NCBI GenBank assembly: GCA_017483945.1
Contig: JAFUUE010000027.1
Coordinates: forward strand, 1 to 34,840
Length of the DNA stretch: 34,840 bases
From: Paludibacteraceae bacterium
Lineage (GTDB): Bacteria > Bacteroidota > Bacteroidia > Bacteroidales > Paludibacteraceae
Direction of reading: 5' to 3'
Shown: positions 10,456 through 20,600 of the stretch, in pieces
How positions within the stretch are numbered: the stretch's first letter is position 1
Layout of the letters: every line of letters begins with the position of its first letter
The notes under the pieces: model-generated
Seen by the model: the letters and a program-made list of their open reading frames with translations, nothing else
Databases searched by the model: none
What the model was told of the DNA's origin: nothing
Made by a program: the position numbers and the translations under genes

Positions 10456-10574
10456 CTCACCTGGGACGCGGGCGGCTCGCCCGCGAGTGCCCGGAACGGG
10501 CAGGGATTCGGACTTTACTGCACCGCTGCGTCTGGCGACGCATCCGCGGGCGAGCCGCCCGCGTCCCAGGTGAG
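10456..10574. repeat. Perfect 30-bp inverted repeat, 59-bp spacer (REP-like)
   Basis: The left arm 10456-10485 (begins CTCACCTGGGACGCGGGC) and right arm 10545-10574 are exact reverse complements. The spacer contains two small hairpins (GCCCG-GAA-CGGGC and TGCGTC-TGGC-GACGCA). The 14-bp core CCTGGGACGCGGGC recurs at 24362-24375. Resembles REP-type intergenic repeats, but no transposase is nearby. Confidence 0.8.
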
Positions 10575-10622
10575 CACGTCCCAGGTGGGCGCGTCCCAGG
10601 TGAGCCGAATGGTGCTTTTGAC

Positions 10623-10680
10623 CTTCGACTAATTTGGAGTGCGCTACGCACCTTCGACTGATTTGGAGTGCGCAACGCAC
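10623..10680. repeat. 29-bp direct tandem duplication with inner hairpins
   Basis: Copies at 10623-10651 and 10652-10680 differ at two positions. Each ends in a short palindrome: GTGCG-CTA-CGCAC in the first and GTGCG-CAA-CGCAC in the second. The two loop sequences differ while the stems are identical. Confidence 0.8.
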
Positions 10681-10716
10681 CTTCGACTTTCGACTGATTA
10701 TCAGGGCGGTTAGCAG

Positions 10717-10809
10717 ACCTGGAACAGAGCTGAAACAGAGCTGAGGGGTAGGAGTCCGTGATTTTCACCGACTTACACCCCTCAGCATCGTTCCAGCATC
10801 GTTCCAGGT
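10717..10809. repeat. 93-bp imperfect palindrome with symmetric interruptions
   Basis: Reading inward: ACCTGGAAC (10717-10725) pairs with GTTCCAGGT (10801-10809); a 14/14 symmetric stretch, half of which also matches; GCTGAGGGG (10740-10748) pairs with CCCCTCAGC (10778-10786); a 4/4 interruption; AGTCCGTGA (10753-10761) pairs with TCACCGACT (10765-10773) with one mismatch; 3-nt loop TTT. About 34 of 45 arm positions match. It could be a structured RNA, a cruciform or a relic of a mobile hairpin. Confidence 0.75.
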
Positions 10810-10860
10810 TCGTTACGCGTTCGGGACGCCGCCCGTTACCTGACCGTTACCTGACCGTTC

Positions 10861-10905
10861 TAGTCCTACTAGTCTCACTAGTCTTACTAGTCTCACTAGT
10901 CTTAC
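10861..10905. repeat. Five tandem copies of a 9-bp unit TAGTCYYAC
   Basis: Five uninterrupted units: TAGTCCTAC, then TAGTCTCAC and TAGTCTTAC alternating, so the higher-order period is 18 bp. Each junction makes the palindrome ACTAGT. It ends 15 bp from the pcrA stop codon. Probably a slippage-prone microsatellite. Confidence 0.85.
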
Positions 10906-10919
10906 TATTCCTTTGACTC

Positions 10920-13220
10920 TTAAATCTTTGTGAGTTTGGCGTAGGTGAGGAGGAGGGTCTTGTCGCCCTTCTCGTCGAAGCGGATATCGACCTTGTCGTT
11001 GTCGTTGCTGCGGTAGAGGCGCGTGACCGTGCCGTTGCCGAAGACGCGGTGGGTGATGCGGTCGCCCGCTTGTAGTCCCCAGTCCTGCGCCGTCGGCTCC
11101 TCGGAGGGTAGGGGCTCGGAGGCAGGGGAGGGGGGAGAGGGGCGGAGTTCCGGAGTTCTGGAATTCCGGAGTTCCGGATGTCTAGAGTTCCGGATATCCT
11201 GTCTCTCGGAGCTCCATCCTCCGGCGTAGCCGGTGCTCCAGCCGCGCGGTGCCTCCCGCACGGGGACTGCCTGCTCCATACTCAGGTAGCGGCGGTCGAT
11301 GTCGCGCAGGAAGCGCGAGGGGGAGGTGAACTGCACGCTGCCGTTGCGGAAGCGCTGGCGGGCGTAGCTGAGCGAACAGCGCACCATGGCGCGAGTGATG
11401 GCCACGTACAGCAGCCGTCGCTCCTCCTCTATCTCCGCCGCCGTCTCGCAGAACGGGCCGGGGAACAGGTTCTCCTCCAGTCCGACGATATAGACATAGG
11501 GGAACTCCAACCCCTTGGCCGCATGGATGGTCATGAGTGTGACGCGGGGTGTCTCGTCCGTCAGGCGCTCGTCCTGGTCGGTCAGCAGGCTCACCTCCGC
11601 GAGGAAATCGCTGATGGGTGTGAAGGATATGCCCTGCTCCTCGCGCTGGCGCACGAAGTCGCGTATGCCGCTCAGCAGCTCGTCGAGGTTCTGCTTGCGG
11701 TCGATGCCCTCGGGCGTGCGGTCCAGTGCCGCCGCCGTCATCAGCCCCGAGCGGTTGAGCACCTGCTCGGCAAAGCTGTACGCGTCGGCCGTCTCGCTCA
11801 GGTCGCGCAGCTCTGCCATGAACAGGCCGAACTGCATGAGCTTCTTCTGCGTGGCCGCAGACACCTGCAGTCCGCACTCCTGCGGCTGCTCCACCACCTG
11901 CATCAGGCTCACGCCGTGGCCCGCCGCGCACTCCGCCACGCGCCGCATCGTCGTCTCGCCGATGCCGCGCGCCGGCGTGTTAATCACGCGCAGCAGTGCC
12001 TCCGTGTCCTGCGGGTTGGCCGCCAGCCGGAAGTAGCAGACGGCGTCCTTGACCTCCTTGCGCTGGTAGAAGCTGGTGCCGCCGTAGATGCGGTAGGCGA
12101 TGCCGTGCTTGCGCAGCTCGTTCTCGAAAGCGCGGGACTGGGCGTTGGTGCGGTAGAGGACGGCTATGTCGTCGTAGTTGACGCCGCGTCGGGCGGCGAT
12201 GTCCTCCACCACGCCCTCCGCCTCCTCGCGGTCGCTCAGGTAGCCCGTCAGCGGCAGCCGGTCGCCTACGGCGTTCTCGGAGTAGATATGCTTGTATATC
12301 TGGTTCTTGTTCTGATGTATGAGTGAGTTGGCGGCCTCGACGATGGTCTGCGTGGAGCGGTAGTTGCGCTCCAGTTTGAACAGCCGCGCGTCGGGGTAGC
12401 CGTTCCGGAAGGTGAGGATGTTGCGGATATCCGCTCCGCGGAAGGAGTAGATACTCTGCGCATCGTCGCCCACCACGCACACGTTGTTCTGCGGCTCGCC
12501 CAGTTGGCGCACGATGAGGAACTGCGCGTAGTTGGTGTCCTGGTACTCGTCCACCAGCACGTGGGTGAACTGCTCCTGGTAGTTGGCGAGCACGTCGGGG
12601 TGGTCGCGGAAGAGGAAGCATATGTTGGTCAGCAGGTCGTCGAAGTCCATGGCGTTGGCGGCCCGCAGGCGCAGCTGGTAGTTGTGATAGACCTCGGCCA
12701 TGCGGTAGTGGCGCTCCATGCGGTCGCGGGCGGCGTACGAGCTGTTCTGCGCGTACATCTCGCTGGTGCACAGGACATTCTTCGCCGCCGATATCTTGCT
12801 CAGCATGGCGTTTGTCTTATAGACCTTCTCGTCCAGTCCGAGGTCGCGCACCACCTGCTTGACCACGGACTTGCTGTCCGTGGTGTCGTAGATGGAGAAG
12901 TCGGCGGTGAAGCCCAGGAGGGCCGCTTCGCGGCGCAGTATCTTGGTGCATATGCTGTGGAAGGTGCCCATCCATAGATAGCGCGCCCGCTCCGCGCCTA
13001 CCACGTGCGCGATACGGTCCTTCATCTCGCGGGCCGCCTTGTTGGTGAAGGTCAGCGCCAGTATATGGTTAGCCCTCACGCCGCGGTCCAGCAGGTGGGC
13101 GATGCGGTAGGTCAGTACGCGCGTCTTGCCCGACCCTGCGCCCGCTATCACTAACTGCGGACCGCCCTCATAAAGAACGGCTTCCCGTTGGCTGTCATTG
13201 AGTTGGTCTATATAATCCAT
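10920..13220 (-). CDS. pcrA: UvrD/PcrA-type superfamily 1A DNA helicase, 766 aa
   Basis: ATP-dependent 3'-5' DNA helicase of the UvrD/PcrA family, acting in repair, replication restart and removal of blocked RNA polymerase. SF1A motifs are in order: Walker A AGAGSGKT (Lys about residue 32), VDEYQDTN, GDDAQSIYSFRGAD, LERNYRST, a HAAKGLEFPYVYIVGLEE segment and EEERRLLYVAITRA. The C-terminus (GDRITHRVFGNGTVTRLY onward) matches the Tudor-like tail of PcrA/UvrD. The start chosen is the ATG giving MDYIDQLNDSQREAV; an upstream in-frame extension to 13295 would run through the promoter. A low-complexity linker before the tail contains a repeated 'NSR(H/T)PELR' motif made from short DNA repeats. It diverges from rsmF. 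Confidence 0.93.
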   Translation of the reverse strand: MDYIDQLNDSQREAVLYEGGPQLVIAGAGSGKTRVLTYRIAHLLDRGVRANHILALTFTNKAAREMKDRIAHVVGAERARYLWMGTFHSICTKILRREAALLGFTADFSIYDTTDSKSVVKQVVRDLGLDEKVYKTNAMLSKISAAKNVLCTSEMYAQNSSYAARDRMERHYRMAEVYHNYQLRLRAANAMDFDDLLTNICFLFRDHPDVLANYQEQFTHVLVDEYQDTNYAQFLIVRQLGEPQNNVCVVGDDAQSIYSFRGADIRNILTFRNGYPDARLFKLERNYRSTQTIVEAANSLIHQNKNQIYKHIYSENAVGDRLPLTGYLSDREEAEGVVEDIAARRGVNYDDIAVLYRTNAQSRAFENELRKHGIAYRIYGGTSFYQRKEVKDAVCYFRLAANPQDTEALLRVINTPARGIGETTMRRVAECAAGHGVSLMQVVEQPQECGLQVSAATQKKLMQFGLFMAELRDLSETADAYSFAEQVLNRSGLMTAAALDRTPEGIDRKQNLDELLSGIRDFVRQREEQGISFTPISDFLAEVSLLTDQDERLTDETPRVTLMTIHAAKGLEFPYVYIVGLEENLFPGPFCETAAEIEEERRLLYVAITRAMVRCSLSYARQRFRNGSVQFTSPSRFLRDIDRRYLSMEQAVPVREAPRGWSTGYAGGWSSERQDIRNSRHPELRNSRTPELRPSPPSPASEPLPSEEPTAQDWGLQAGDRITHRVFGNGTVTRLYRSNDNDKVDIRFDEKGDKTLLLTYAKLTKI

Positions 13221-13243
13221 CTGTCGGTCGTTTTTTTCTTCGG

Positions 13244-13275
13244 CAAAGGTACAAAAAATATTTGGTATATTCAAT
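13244..13275 (-). promoter_or_regulatory. Promoter for pcrA
   Basis: On the minus strand the -7 box is TACCTTTG (13244-13251), fitting the Bacteroidota consensus TAnnTTTG. Twenty nt upstream is ATTG (13272-13275), a weak match to the -33 TTTG. The expected transcription start lies within about 20 nt of the pcrA ATG at 13220. Confidence 0.6.
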
Positions 13276-13292
13276 TTTTTTTTGTAATTTTG
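13261..13292 (+). promoter_or_regulatory. Promoter for rsmF and the giant-protein operon
   Basis: TTTG (13261-13264), a 20-nt spacer, then TAATTTTG (13285-13292): both boxes match the Bacteroidota consensus. It lies 21 nt before the rsmF ATG and overlaps the oppositely oriented pcrA promoter. No other promoter is visible before the giant gene at 14671, so it may serve all three genes. Confidence 0.7.
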
Positions 13293-13313
13293 CAACGCTT
13301 TAGTGTGAGCAGT

Positions 13314-14660
13314 ATGTTACCTGTCGAGTTCATAGAACGTATGCGTCAGCAGTTGGGCGGTGAGGCCGACCTGCTGTTTCAGTCTCTGGAACAGCAGCCG
13401 GTGACCAGTATCCGCCTCAATGACAAGCAGGATGTGCTCACCTTCGACTGCGACATCGACGAGGTGCCGTGGCAGGAGGACGGCTATTACCTGAGCGAAC
13501 GCCCGGTCTTCACGCTCGACCCGCTCTTCCACGCGGGCTGCTATTATGTCCAGGAGGCCAGCAGTATGTTCCTCCAGCAGGCTCTGGAGCAGTATGTGAC
13601 GCGCGACGCCGTCGTGCTGGACCTGTGTGCCGCACCGGGCGGCAAGTCCACGCTGCTGAGCCAGTACCTCGGACAGGGGGGGCTGCTCATCAGCAACGAG
13701 GTGGTGCGCCAGCGGGTGTTCATCCTGTCGGAGAATATCCAGAAATGGGGCAACGGCAACACTATTGTCACCCATAACAGCCCGGCGCAGTTCGGCGAGC
13801 AATGTACGAACCTGTTCGACTGCGTGGTGGTCGATGCCCCCTGCTCGGGCGAAGGCATGTTCCGCAAGGACCCGCAGGCGCGGGATGAGTGGAGCCCCTA
13901 TGCCGTGCAGCAGTGTGCCGAACGTCAGCGCAGTATCCTGCTGGATGTGTGGGACGCCCTCCGGCCGGGCGGTGTGCTCATCTACAGCACCTGCACCTTC
14001 AACCGCGAGGAGAACGAGGAGAACGTGCAGTGGATAGCCGAGTGCCTCGGTGCCGAGGTGCTGCCGCTGGCCTGCGACCCCGAATGGGGCATCACGGAGG
14101 GACAGCCCGGCTACCATTTCTACCCGCATCGGGCCAAGGGCGAGGGCTTCTATATCTGCGCGTTGCGCAAGACGCCTGAGGACTACGCCCCCTTCCGCCC
14201 CAAACTCGCCCGCTCGGCCGGGAAGCAGCAGGCGGTCAATAGTGACTATATCCGCATCGCCCGCACGTGGCTGCAGCATCCCGAGAACTGGGCCATCCGC
14301 CAGTCCGACCGCTTCCTGACAGCCTACCCGCTGCACTACAGGGAGCTGATAGAGTGGTTCTCCGCCCATTTCACCTGCGTGCTGCTGGGCTTCGGCCTGG
14401 GCGAGGAGCGCGGACGGACTATCGCACCGCAGCATAGCGTGAGCATGCTCAAGGACCTGCGGCGCGAGGCCTTCCCGCAGGTCGCCCTCTCGCAGGAGCA
14501 GGCGCTGGCCTACCTGCGCACCGAAGCACTGATGATTGATAACATGTCCGTCGGACTCGTGCTGCTCACCTATGAGAACGTGCCGCTGGGCTTCGCCAAG
14601 AATGTCGGCAACCGGCTCAATAACCTCTATCCGAACGAGTGGCGCATCCGTAAACTATAG
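13314..14660 (+). CDS. rsmF: RsmF-type rRNA (cytosine-C5)-methyltransferase (RsmB/NOP family), 448 aa
   Basis: SAM-dependent m5C methyltransferase, most likely modifying 16S rRNA in the cytoplasm. The SAM-binding motif I is DLCAAPGGKST (about residues 103-113). The two family cysteines are in DAPCSGEGMFRKD (Cys177) and YSTCTFNREENEENV (Cys227, the expected nucleophile). The C-terminus (VPLGFAKNVGNRLNNLYPN and following) matches the PUA-like end of RsmF/YebU proteins, which separates it from RsmB. The ATG at 13314 is preferred because the longer frame to 13188 crosses the promoter. It is followed after 10 nt by the start of the second giant gene, so a shared transcript is likely. The exact target base cannot be read from the sequence. 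Confidence 0.88.
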   Translation: MLPVEFIERMRQQLGGEADLLFQSLEQQPVTSIRLNDKQDVLTFDCDIDEVPWQEDGYYLSERPVFTLDPLFHAGCYYVQEASSMFLQQALEQYVTRDAVVLDLCAAPGGKSTLLSQYLGQGGLLISNEVVRQRVFILSENIQKWGNGNTIVTHNSPAQFGEQCTNLFDCVVVDAPCSGEGMFRKDPQARDEWSPYAVQQCAERQRSILLDVWDALRPGGVLIYSTCTFNREENEENVQWIAECLGAEVLPLACDPEWGITEGQPGYHFYPHRAKGEGFYICALRKTPEDYAPFRPKLARSAGKQQAVNSDYIRIARTWLQHPENWAIRQSDRFLTAYPLHYRELIEWFSAHFTCVLLGFGLGEERGRTIAPQHSVSMLKDLRREAFPQVALSQEQALAYLRTEALMIDNMSVGLVLLTYENVPLGFAKNVGNRLNNLYPNEWRIRKL

Positions 14661-14670
14661 CCCCTTTGTT

Positions 14671-17600
14671 GTGCAACGATTCTGCAGACATATAACCCTT
14701 TGCTTGCTGACGGTCCTGTTATGGGTCGTCAGCATACCTGTTCTTTCGGCACGCCGCGTGGCCGTGACGACGGAGGGCACCGAGTATTGGGTGACCTTCA
14801 TGCGCAATAACGGCCTGCCCATCGAGGACATGTCCCTGCGCTTCGTCCTGATGTTCACCGCGCAGGAGGACGTGGATGTGGTCATCGAGACGGCCGGCGG
14901 GCTGCAGGAGGTGCATGTGGCGGCGGGGACCTACGAGGAGTACGACCAACTCACCGCGCAGAATGCCTATATGGACGAGAGCGAGGTGGTGCAGCCCCGC
15001 GGCGTGCATATCTACTCCAAGCAGGACAGCATCCCCTTCTCCTGCTTCGCCTATGCCGACGGCGGTATAGGCGGCCGTACCTCGCGTGACGCGACGCTGC
15101 TGCTGCCGGTGCGCATGCTCGGCAAGGAGTATGTGGTGCAGACCTTCCCCGAGGATATCCTCTCCACCGAGTTCGCCGTCGTCGCCACGGAGGACAACAC
15201 CTGCGTGACCATCGTCCCCGCCTCCGCCACCTACCAGGGCAGTACGGCGGAGACACCGCTGCAGCGTGTGCTCAACCGCGGCGAGGCCTTCATGGTGGCC
15301 AGTACGACCTATAACGACGCCAACGGCGAGATCATCGACATGAGCGGCAGCCGCATCTGTGCCGACAAGCCCGTGGCCGTGTTCAACGGCAACGAGGGTA
15401 CGAAGATACCGCTGGTGCAGGCTTACTTCCAGGACCACACCTTCGAGCAGGTACAGCCCGTCAAAGGGTGGGGGACGGACTTCTACCTCGGCCTGGGCAG
15501 CTCGGTTAAGGACAACCGCTTCTATATCACCGCCATGCAGGACGGGACGACCGTCACCGTCACGCGCAGCGGCACGTCCTCGATGACGAACACCTACACG
15601 CTGGATGAGTTCCAATCGCCGCGTAACGCGCAGGACAAGCCCCTGTCGGTGCAGCTGAACGCCATGCTCAGCAATGCCTATATCCATAGCGACAAGCCCA
15701 TCCTCGTCTATGACTACCTGACCTGCGGCGCGCAGAACCAGACCTCGGAACTGGACGGCGACGGTAACCTGATTGTGGGTAACTGGGGCAACCCCGCCAA
15801 TGCGCAGCTGCCGGCCTGGAGCAGCCGCGTGCAGGACATGACCTTCTTCACACGTCAGATACCCAACGAGCAGGAGGATGTCGTGCAGCGGAACTACGTG
15901 CAGGTGCTGACCCGCACCGCCGAGACGGCGCTCCTCACCCTGGACGGCGCCGTGCCCGCGGCCGCATGGACCCCCTTCGGGGCGGACAACAGCATGTCCT
16001 ATGCCAACATCGAACTGACCACCTACGGCTACCACCATATCAGCACCACCGGCGAGGGCTTCGTCGGCATCGTCTATGGCCTGAACTCCGACGCCGAGGC
16101 GTATATGTACACCCTGGGCTACCGCCCCGTGCCGGGCATCGACTCGCTGTTCATCAGCGACCCCGCCTCGCCCGTCATGGACATCAAGTCCTACGACCTG
16201 GCCCGCATGCCGCAGGGCTGGTACCAGCGTCAGCCGGACGACTGGGCCAACAAGGAGGACGCCCGCCCGGACACCGCCGTCGTCTGCGACAGCACCTCCC
16301 TCACCTTCCTCACCCAACTCACTCCGTTCGAGAACACAAGCAAGGTGGAGTGGCAACTGCTCAACTGCGACCAGCAGGGTAACCCCCTGGGCACCGCCAT
16401 CGCCCCCACACCCGTGGAGGTCACCGACCTGACCAACCCGCTCCAGACATGGGAGCATCAGTTCATACTGGACGACGAGTCGGACCTCGAGCCCGAGGAG
16501 CGCCGCCCCTTCCAGTACTTCGAGCTGGATGTGCTGCTCTACCGCGAACCGCTCATATGCAGCGAGTCTAATTGTGCGTTGGACGACATCGATACACTCA
16601 AGACCGTCATCCGCGTCAACCGTATCTATAACGACACGACCCGTCGCGTCATATGCCGCGGCGACACCCTCCGCTTCTTCTTCGACACCGAGGACTACCG
16701 CATCGACCGCGACCACCGCGAGGACATGGACTCGACCCTCTTCGTCTTTGACGAACAGGACACCTCCGCGCCGCATAAGCAGTTATACGTGGTGGGTGAG
16801 CCCGATGCGGACAACGGCGTCAATATGTGGACGCGCCGCTACGAGTCGGCCGGCGGGTGCGACAGTATCGTCACACTGATGCTCTGGGTCTGCGAACCGG
16901 TGCTCCATCATATCGACACCGTCGTCTGTACCAACGAGCCGCTGACCTTCCCCGACAGCCGTTTCTTCCGCGACGAGGCCGGCCGCCCGCGCGAACTGGC
17001 CCTGCCCGTCTCGCAGCCCGACACCGTCTATCGCGACACCCTGCACCATAGCACCGCCAACTGCGATGACTGGAAAGTCTTCGACCGCACCTTCCCGGGA
17101 TGCGACAGTATATGGGAGGTGCATATCGACACCTGCGGATGGCATGAGATAGTGACCCGCGACACGTTCTGCGTCAACGGATACTACGGGGAGCCCTATA
17201 TATGGCACCGTGAGCCGGGTAATACGCTGCGCGACACATCGATATATGTGAAACCGGCCGACCTGGGCGACACCATCATCGTGCGGGACACACTCCGTAC
17301 CCGAGCCTGTCCCGACTGCGACGCACAGACCCTGCAGCACTGGAAGGGCTACTGCGACTCGGTGCTCATCCTCCGCCTCTTCGTGCCTCGTTACTACCAC
17401 TATACACTTGACCGCCAGTTCTGCGACTCGCTCTTCAACTATGCGACGCAGCAGCGCGAGAAAGTGACGGACAGCGAGTGGACGGGCCACATGACCGACC
17501 CCGACGACCCCTCGAAGTTCCGCTACCTGTGGAATGCCACGGAGGGAGCCGACAGCCTCATCCGCGCCGACAGCCTGACCTTCCTGCCGGCCGGCACCCA

Positions 17601-20600
17601 CATCATCGTAGACAGCCTCGTCACCCAATACGGCTGCGATAGTATCTACACCATGACCCTGAAAGTGTCGTCCCTGATTGACATCTCCACCCCCATGCAG
17701 GCGTGCGGCAACGAGCGGAGCGTCTATCTCCGCAACGGCAAGGTCCTCTTCGACGGCACGACCTCGCCTTACCGCTCTGCGACGGACGAGGACCTGGTCA
17801 TCTCCTATGACACCACACTCCTGGCCGTGGGGAACGGATGCGACACCATCGAGCATGTCACCCTGACCGTCCACCCCATCTGGTACGTGGAGGAGGACTC
17901 GGTCGTCTGTCAGGACGAGCCTTTCCAGTGGACACTCCACACGGGACGCCCCTTGTACAACACCGACGGACGTCGCGTCACGCTCAGCACGGCTACGGTC
18001 GGTGAATTCGTCTATATCGACAGCATGACCTCCCGCTACCACTGCGACAGCCTGCGTGTCCTGCGCCTGAAGGTCAATCCCTCTTACATAGGCGACCGCC
18101 GTACCGTCATCCCGAAGACGGTCTGCCTCACGGACACACCCTTCGTATGGACGGACCACCGCGTCAATCCGCTGACGGGTGAGCCCTGGCGCTTCAGCAC
18201 CGACACCGTCTTCCGCGACACCATCGTCCTCCCGACTCTGTGCGACAGCGTGGTCGAACTCAACCTGACTGTCAGCGACAACCACGACCGGGGAACCTCG
18301 TGGCGGATATGTAAGAATGATGCGCCCTACTACTATGCCCCCCATGCCAAGTACTACAAGCCCGACACTATCTCCGTGGGGCTGCATGCTTATTGGGAGC
18401 TGGTCAGAACAGCGGAGGGCTGCCCGTATTACGACACGCTCTACCTGACCGTCAATCCCTACTATCCCGACAGCGCCATGACCGACACCGTCTGCCGTAC
18501 CGACGGCGGTACCTATGCGTGGGAGAGACATACCTCGGATGACCATACCGTATGGAGCGTGGCGCAGCAGCGCCGTGTCCGTGCCGACGCACTGCCCGCT
18601 GACATCGTCGGTACCTACACCTATATTGACAGCCTGCTCACCGAGCAGTGGGGCTGCGACAGCATCTGGACGCTCACCCTCCATGTGGGGCAGCAGTACT
18701 ACGACACGACCCGCTACACCTTCTGCGACACCGCCTCCTACCTGTGGCAGGACACCCTCTACTACGGTCATCGCTACGACTCCGTCGCACACCCCTTCAG
18801 CGACAACCAACGCCGTATCGTCCGCACCGACGGCCCGAACGAGTACAGCATCAACTATGGCACATACCTCCGCTGCGACAGCGTCTTCGTGCTCTACCTG
18901 ACCATGCACCCCACCTATCCCGACGTGGCGCCGCAGGACACCGTCGTGCGGCATATATGCGATAACGACACGCTCCACTGGTACAACGGGCTGGAGTTCA
19001 ACACCGCTCATACCCATGTCACCGCCGTCACGCGCCATGTGCTCACCGACCGCATACCGACCGACCACACCTGTGACTCGGCCGTGGCGATGGTGGTCTA
19101 TGTGCATCCGACCTACCTGGAGCACAGCCCCGATACGAATATCTGCCGTACCACGCCGCTCCTCTGGCCGGACCATCCCCGTGTCGGCGAGACGCACCGC
19201 CGCCTGTGGCTCACGATGCAGGACGGCACTGTCACACAGGTCTCCTCCGACGCTATCCCCACCGACTCCGTCGGCACCTTCACACTCACGGACAGCCTGC
19301 TCACACGTACCTGCCCCGACTGCCGGGACGGTATAGGATGCGACAGCGTCTGGACCCTCACCTATACCGTGCGCCCTATCTATGACACCCACCACGACCA
19401 CACTATCAGCGACGAGGAGTGGTACATGTGGGAGGACACGATGTTCGTCGGTAAGAAAGTGCTGCCCGACACCATCAGCGACGCCCATTATATCCATGGC
19501 GCGACCCCGCTCATCGTGGCCGGCGGGGTGGTCAATGAGTATAGTGTCACCTATCCCACGCATACCTACCTCTGCGACTCGACCGAGCGCCTGCGCCTGC
19601 TGGTCGGCACTATCTTCCGTGACACCCTGCGCAACGAGCATGTCTGCGTGAACACTCCCTATAACTGGTACCGTCCGGACGCCACGGGACGGCGTTCGCT
19701 CGTCCGCACCATCTCGCCTGCTGACTATCCTGCGGCGGCTGCGACGGACACTGTCCACTGCCTCTACTACGACTCGCTGACTAACTATGTCGAAGGCTTC
19801 GGCTTCGACTCTATCTTCGTGCTCGACCTGACTATCCACCCCACTTTCCACATGCCTGTGGATATCGACTCTGTCTGCCAGGGCTCGCCCTACCACTGGC
19901 GTGACGCCGAGGGCAAGGAGCACACCGAGGCCCTGCGCGACGAACAGGGTAACCACCTCGTAGCCATACCCACCGACACCACCGGCTGGATAATCATCTA
20001 CGACAGCCTGCGTACCCTCACCTGTGCCGACTGCCAGTCGGGCGACGGTTGCGACTCGGTTCATACGCTGCGGCTCTATGTCAACCCCGTCTATGACTAC
20101 CCCCACGCGCATGTCATGTCCGACGAGGATGTCTATAAATGGGAGCATACGCTCTATATAGGCAGCAAGGTGGACCGCGACACCATCGACCCCGACCGCT
20201 GGTTCCTGCCCGAAGAGACCGTGCAGATAGTCGTGGCGCCCGAGGTGGTCAATAACTACGACACGCTCTATCATACCCGCCTGCTCGGGTGCGACTCCGT
20301 CGAACGCCTGCGTCTGCTCGTCGGACCCGTCTTCCGTGACACGCTCCTCAACCAACACACCTGCCGCAACGAGGCCTACACATGGCGTCGGGCCGGACGG
20401 ACCATGCAGGACTCCGTGGTGCGGGTCATCACACCCGATATGTTCCGCTATACCGAGGGCGGCGGTGTGCAGCGTATGCTCTACTACGACTCGCTGACCA
20501 ACTATATCGAGGGCAACGGCTTCGACTCCATCTTCACCCTTGAGCTCTTTATCCATCCGACCTACACCATGCCCATCGACACCGACTCCGTCTGCGGCAC

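Larger units (their letters stand above)
10370..10919. other. 550-bp gene-free, repeat-dense spacer
   Basis: This spacer lies between the 3' ends of the giant adhesin gene and pcrA, which converge here. I see no credible gene: the open frames are short, Arg/Pro-rich and run through the repeats. It holds, in order, a terminator hairpin, a 30-bp perfect inverted repeat (10456-10485/10545-10574), a short run of GTCCCAGGTG repeats (about 10562-10604), a 29-bp tandem duplication (10623-10680), a 93-bp imperfect palindrome (10717-10809), two copies of an 11-bp CGTTACCTGAC unit (10834-10855) and five copies of a 9-bp unit (10861-10905). Confidence 0.75.

Noticed and set aside
10391..10768. Several Arg/Pro-rich short open frames on both strands
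   Set aside because: They run through the inverted repeat, the 29-bp duplication and other repeats, have no start context, and encode low-complexity sequence.
13188..13313. N-terminal extension of RsmF
   Set aside because: It covers the divergent promoters and reads into the opposite gene; the ATG at 13314 begins the recognisable N-terminus.
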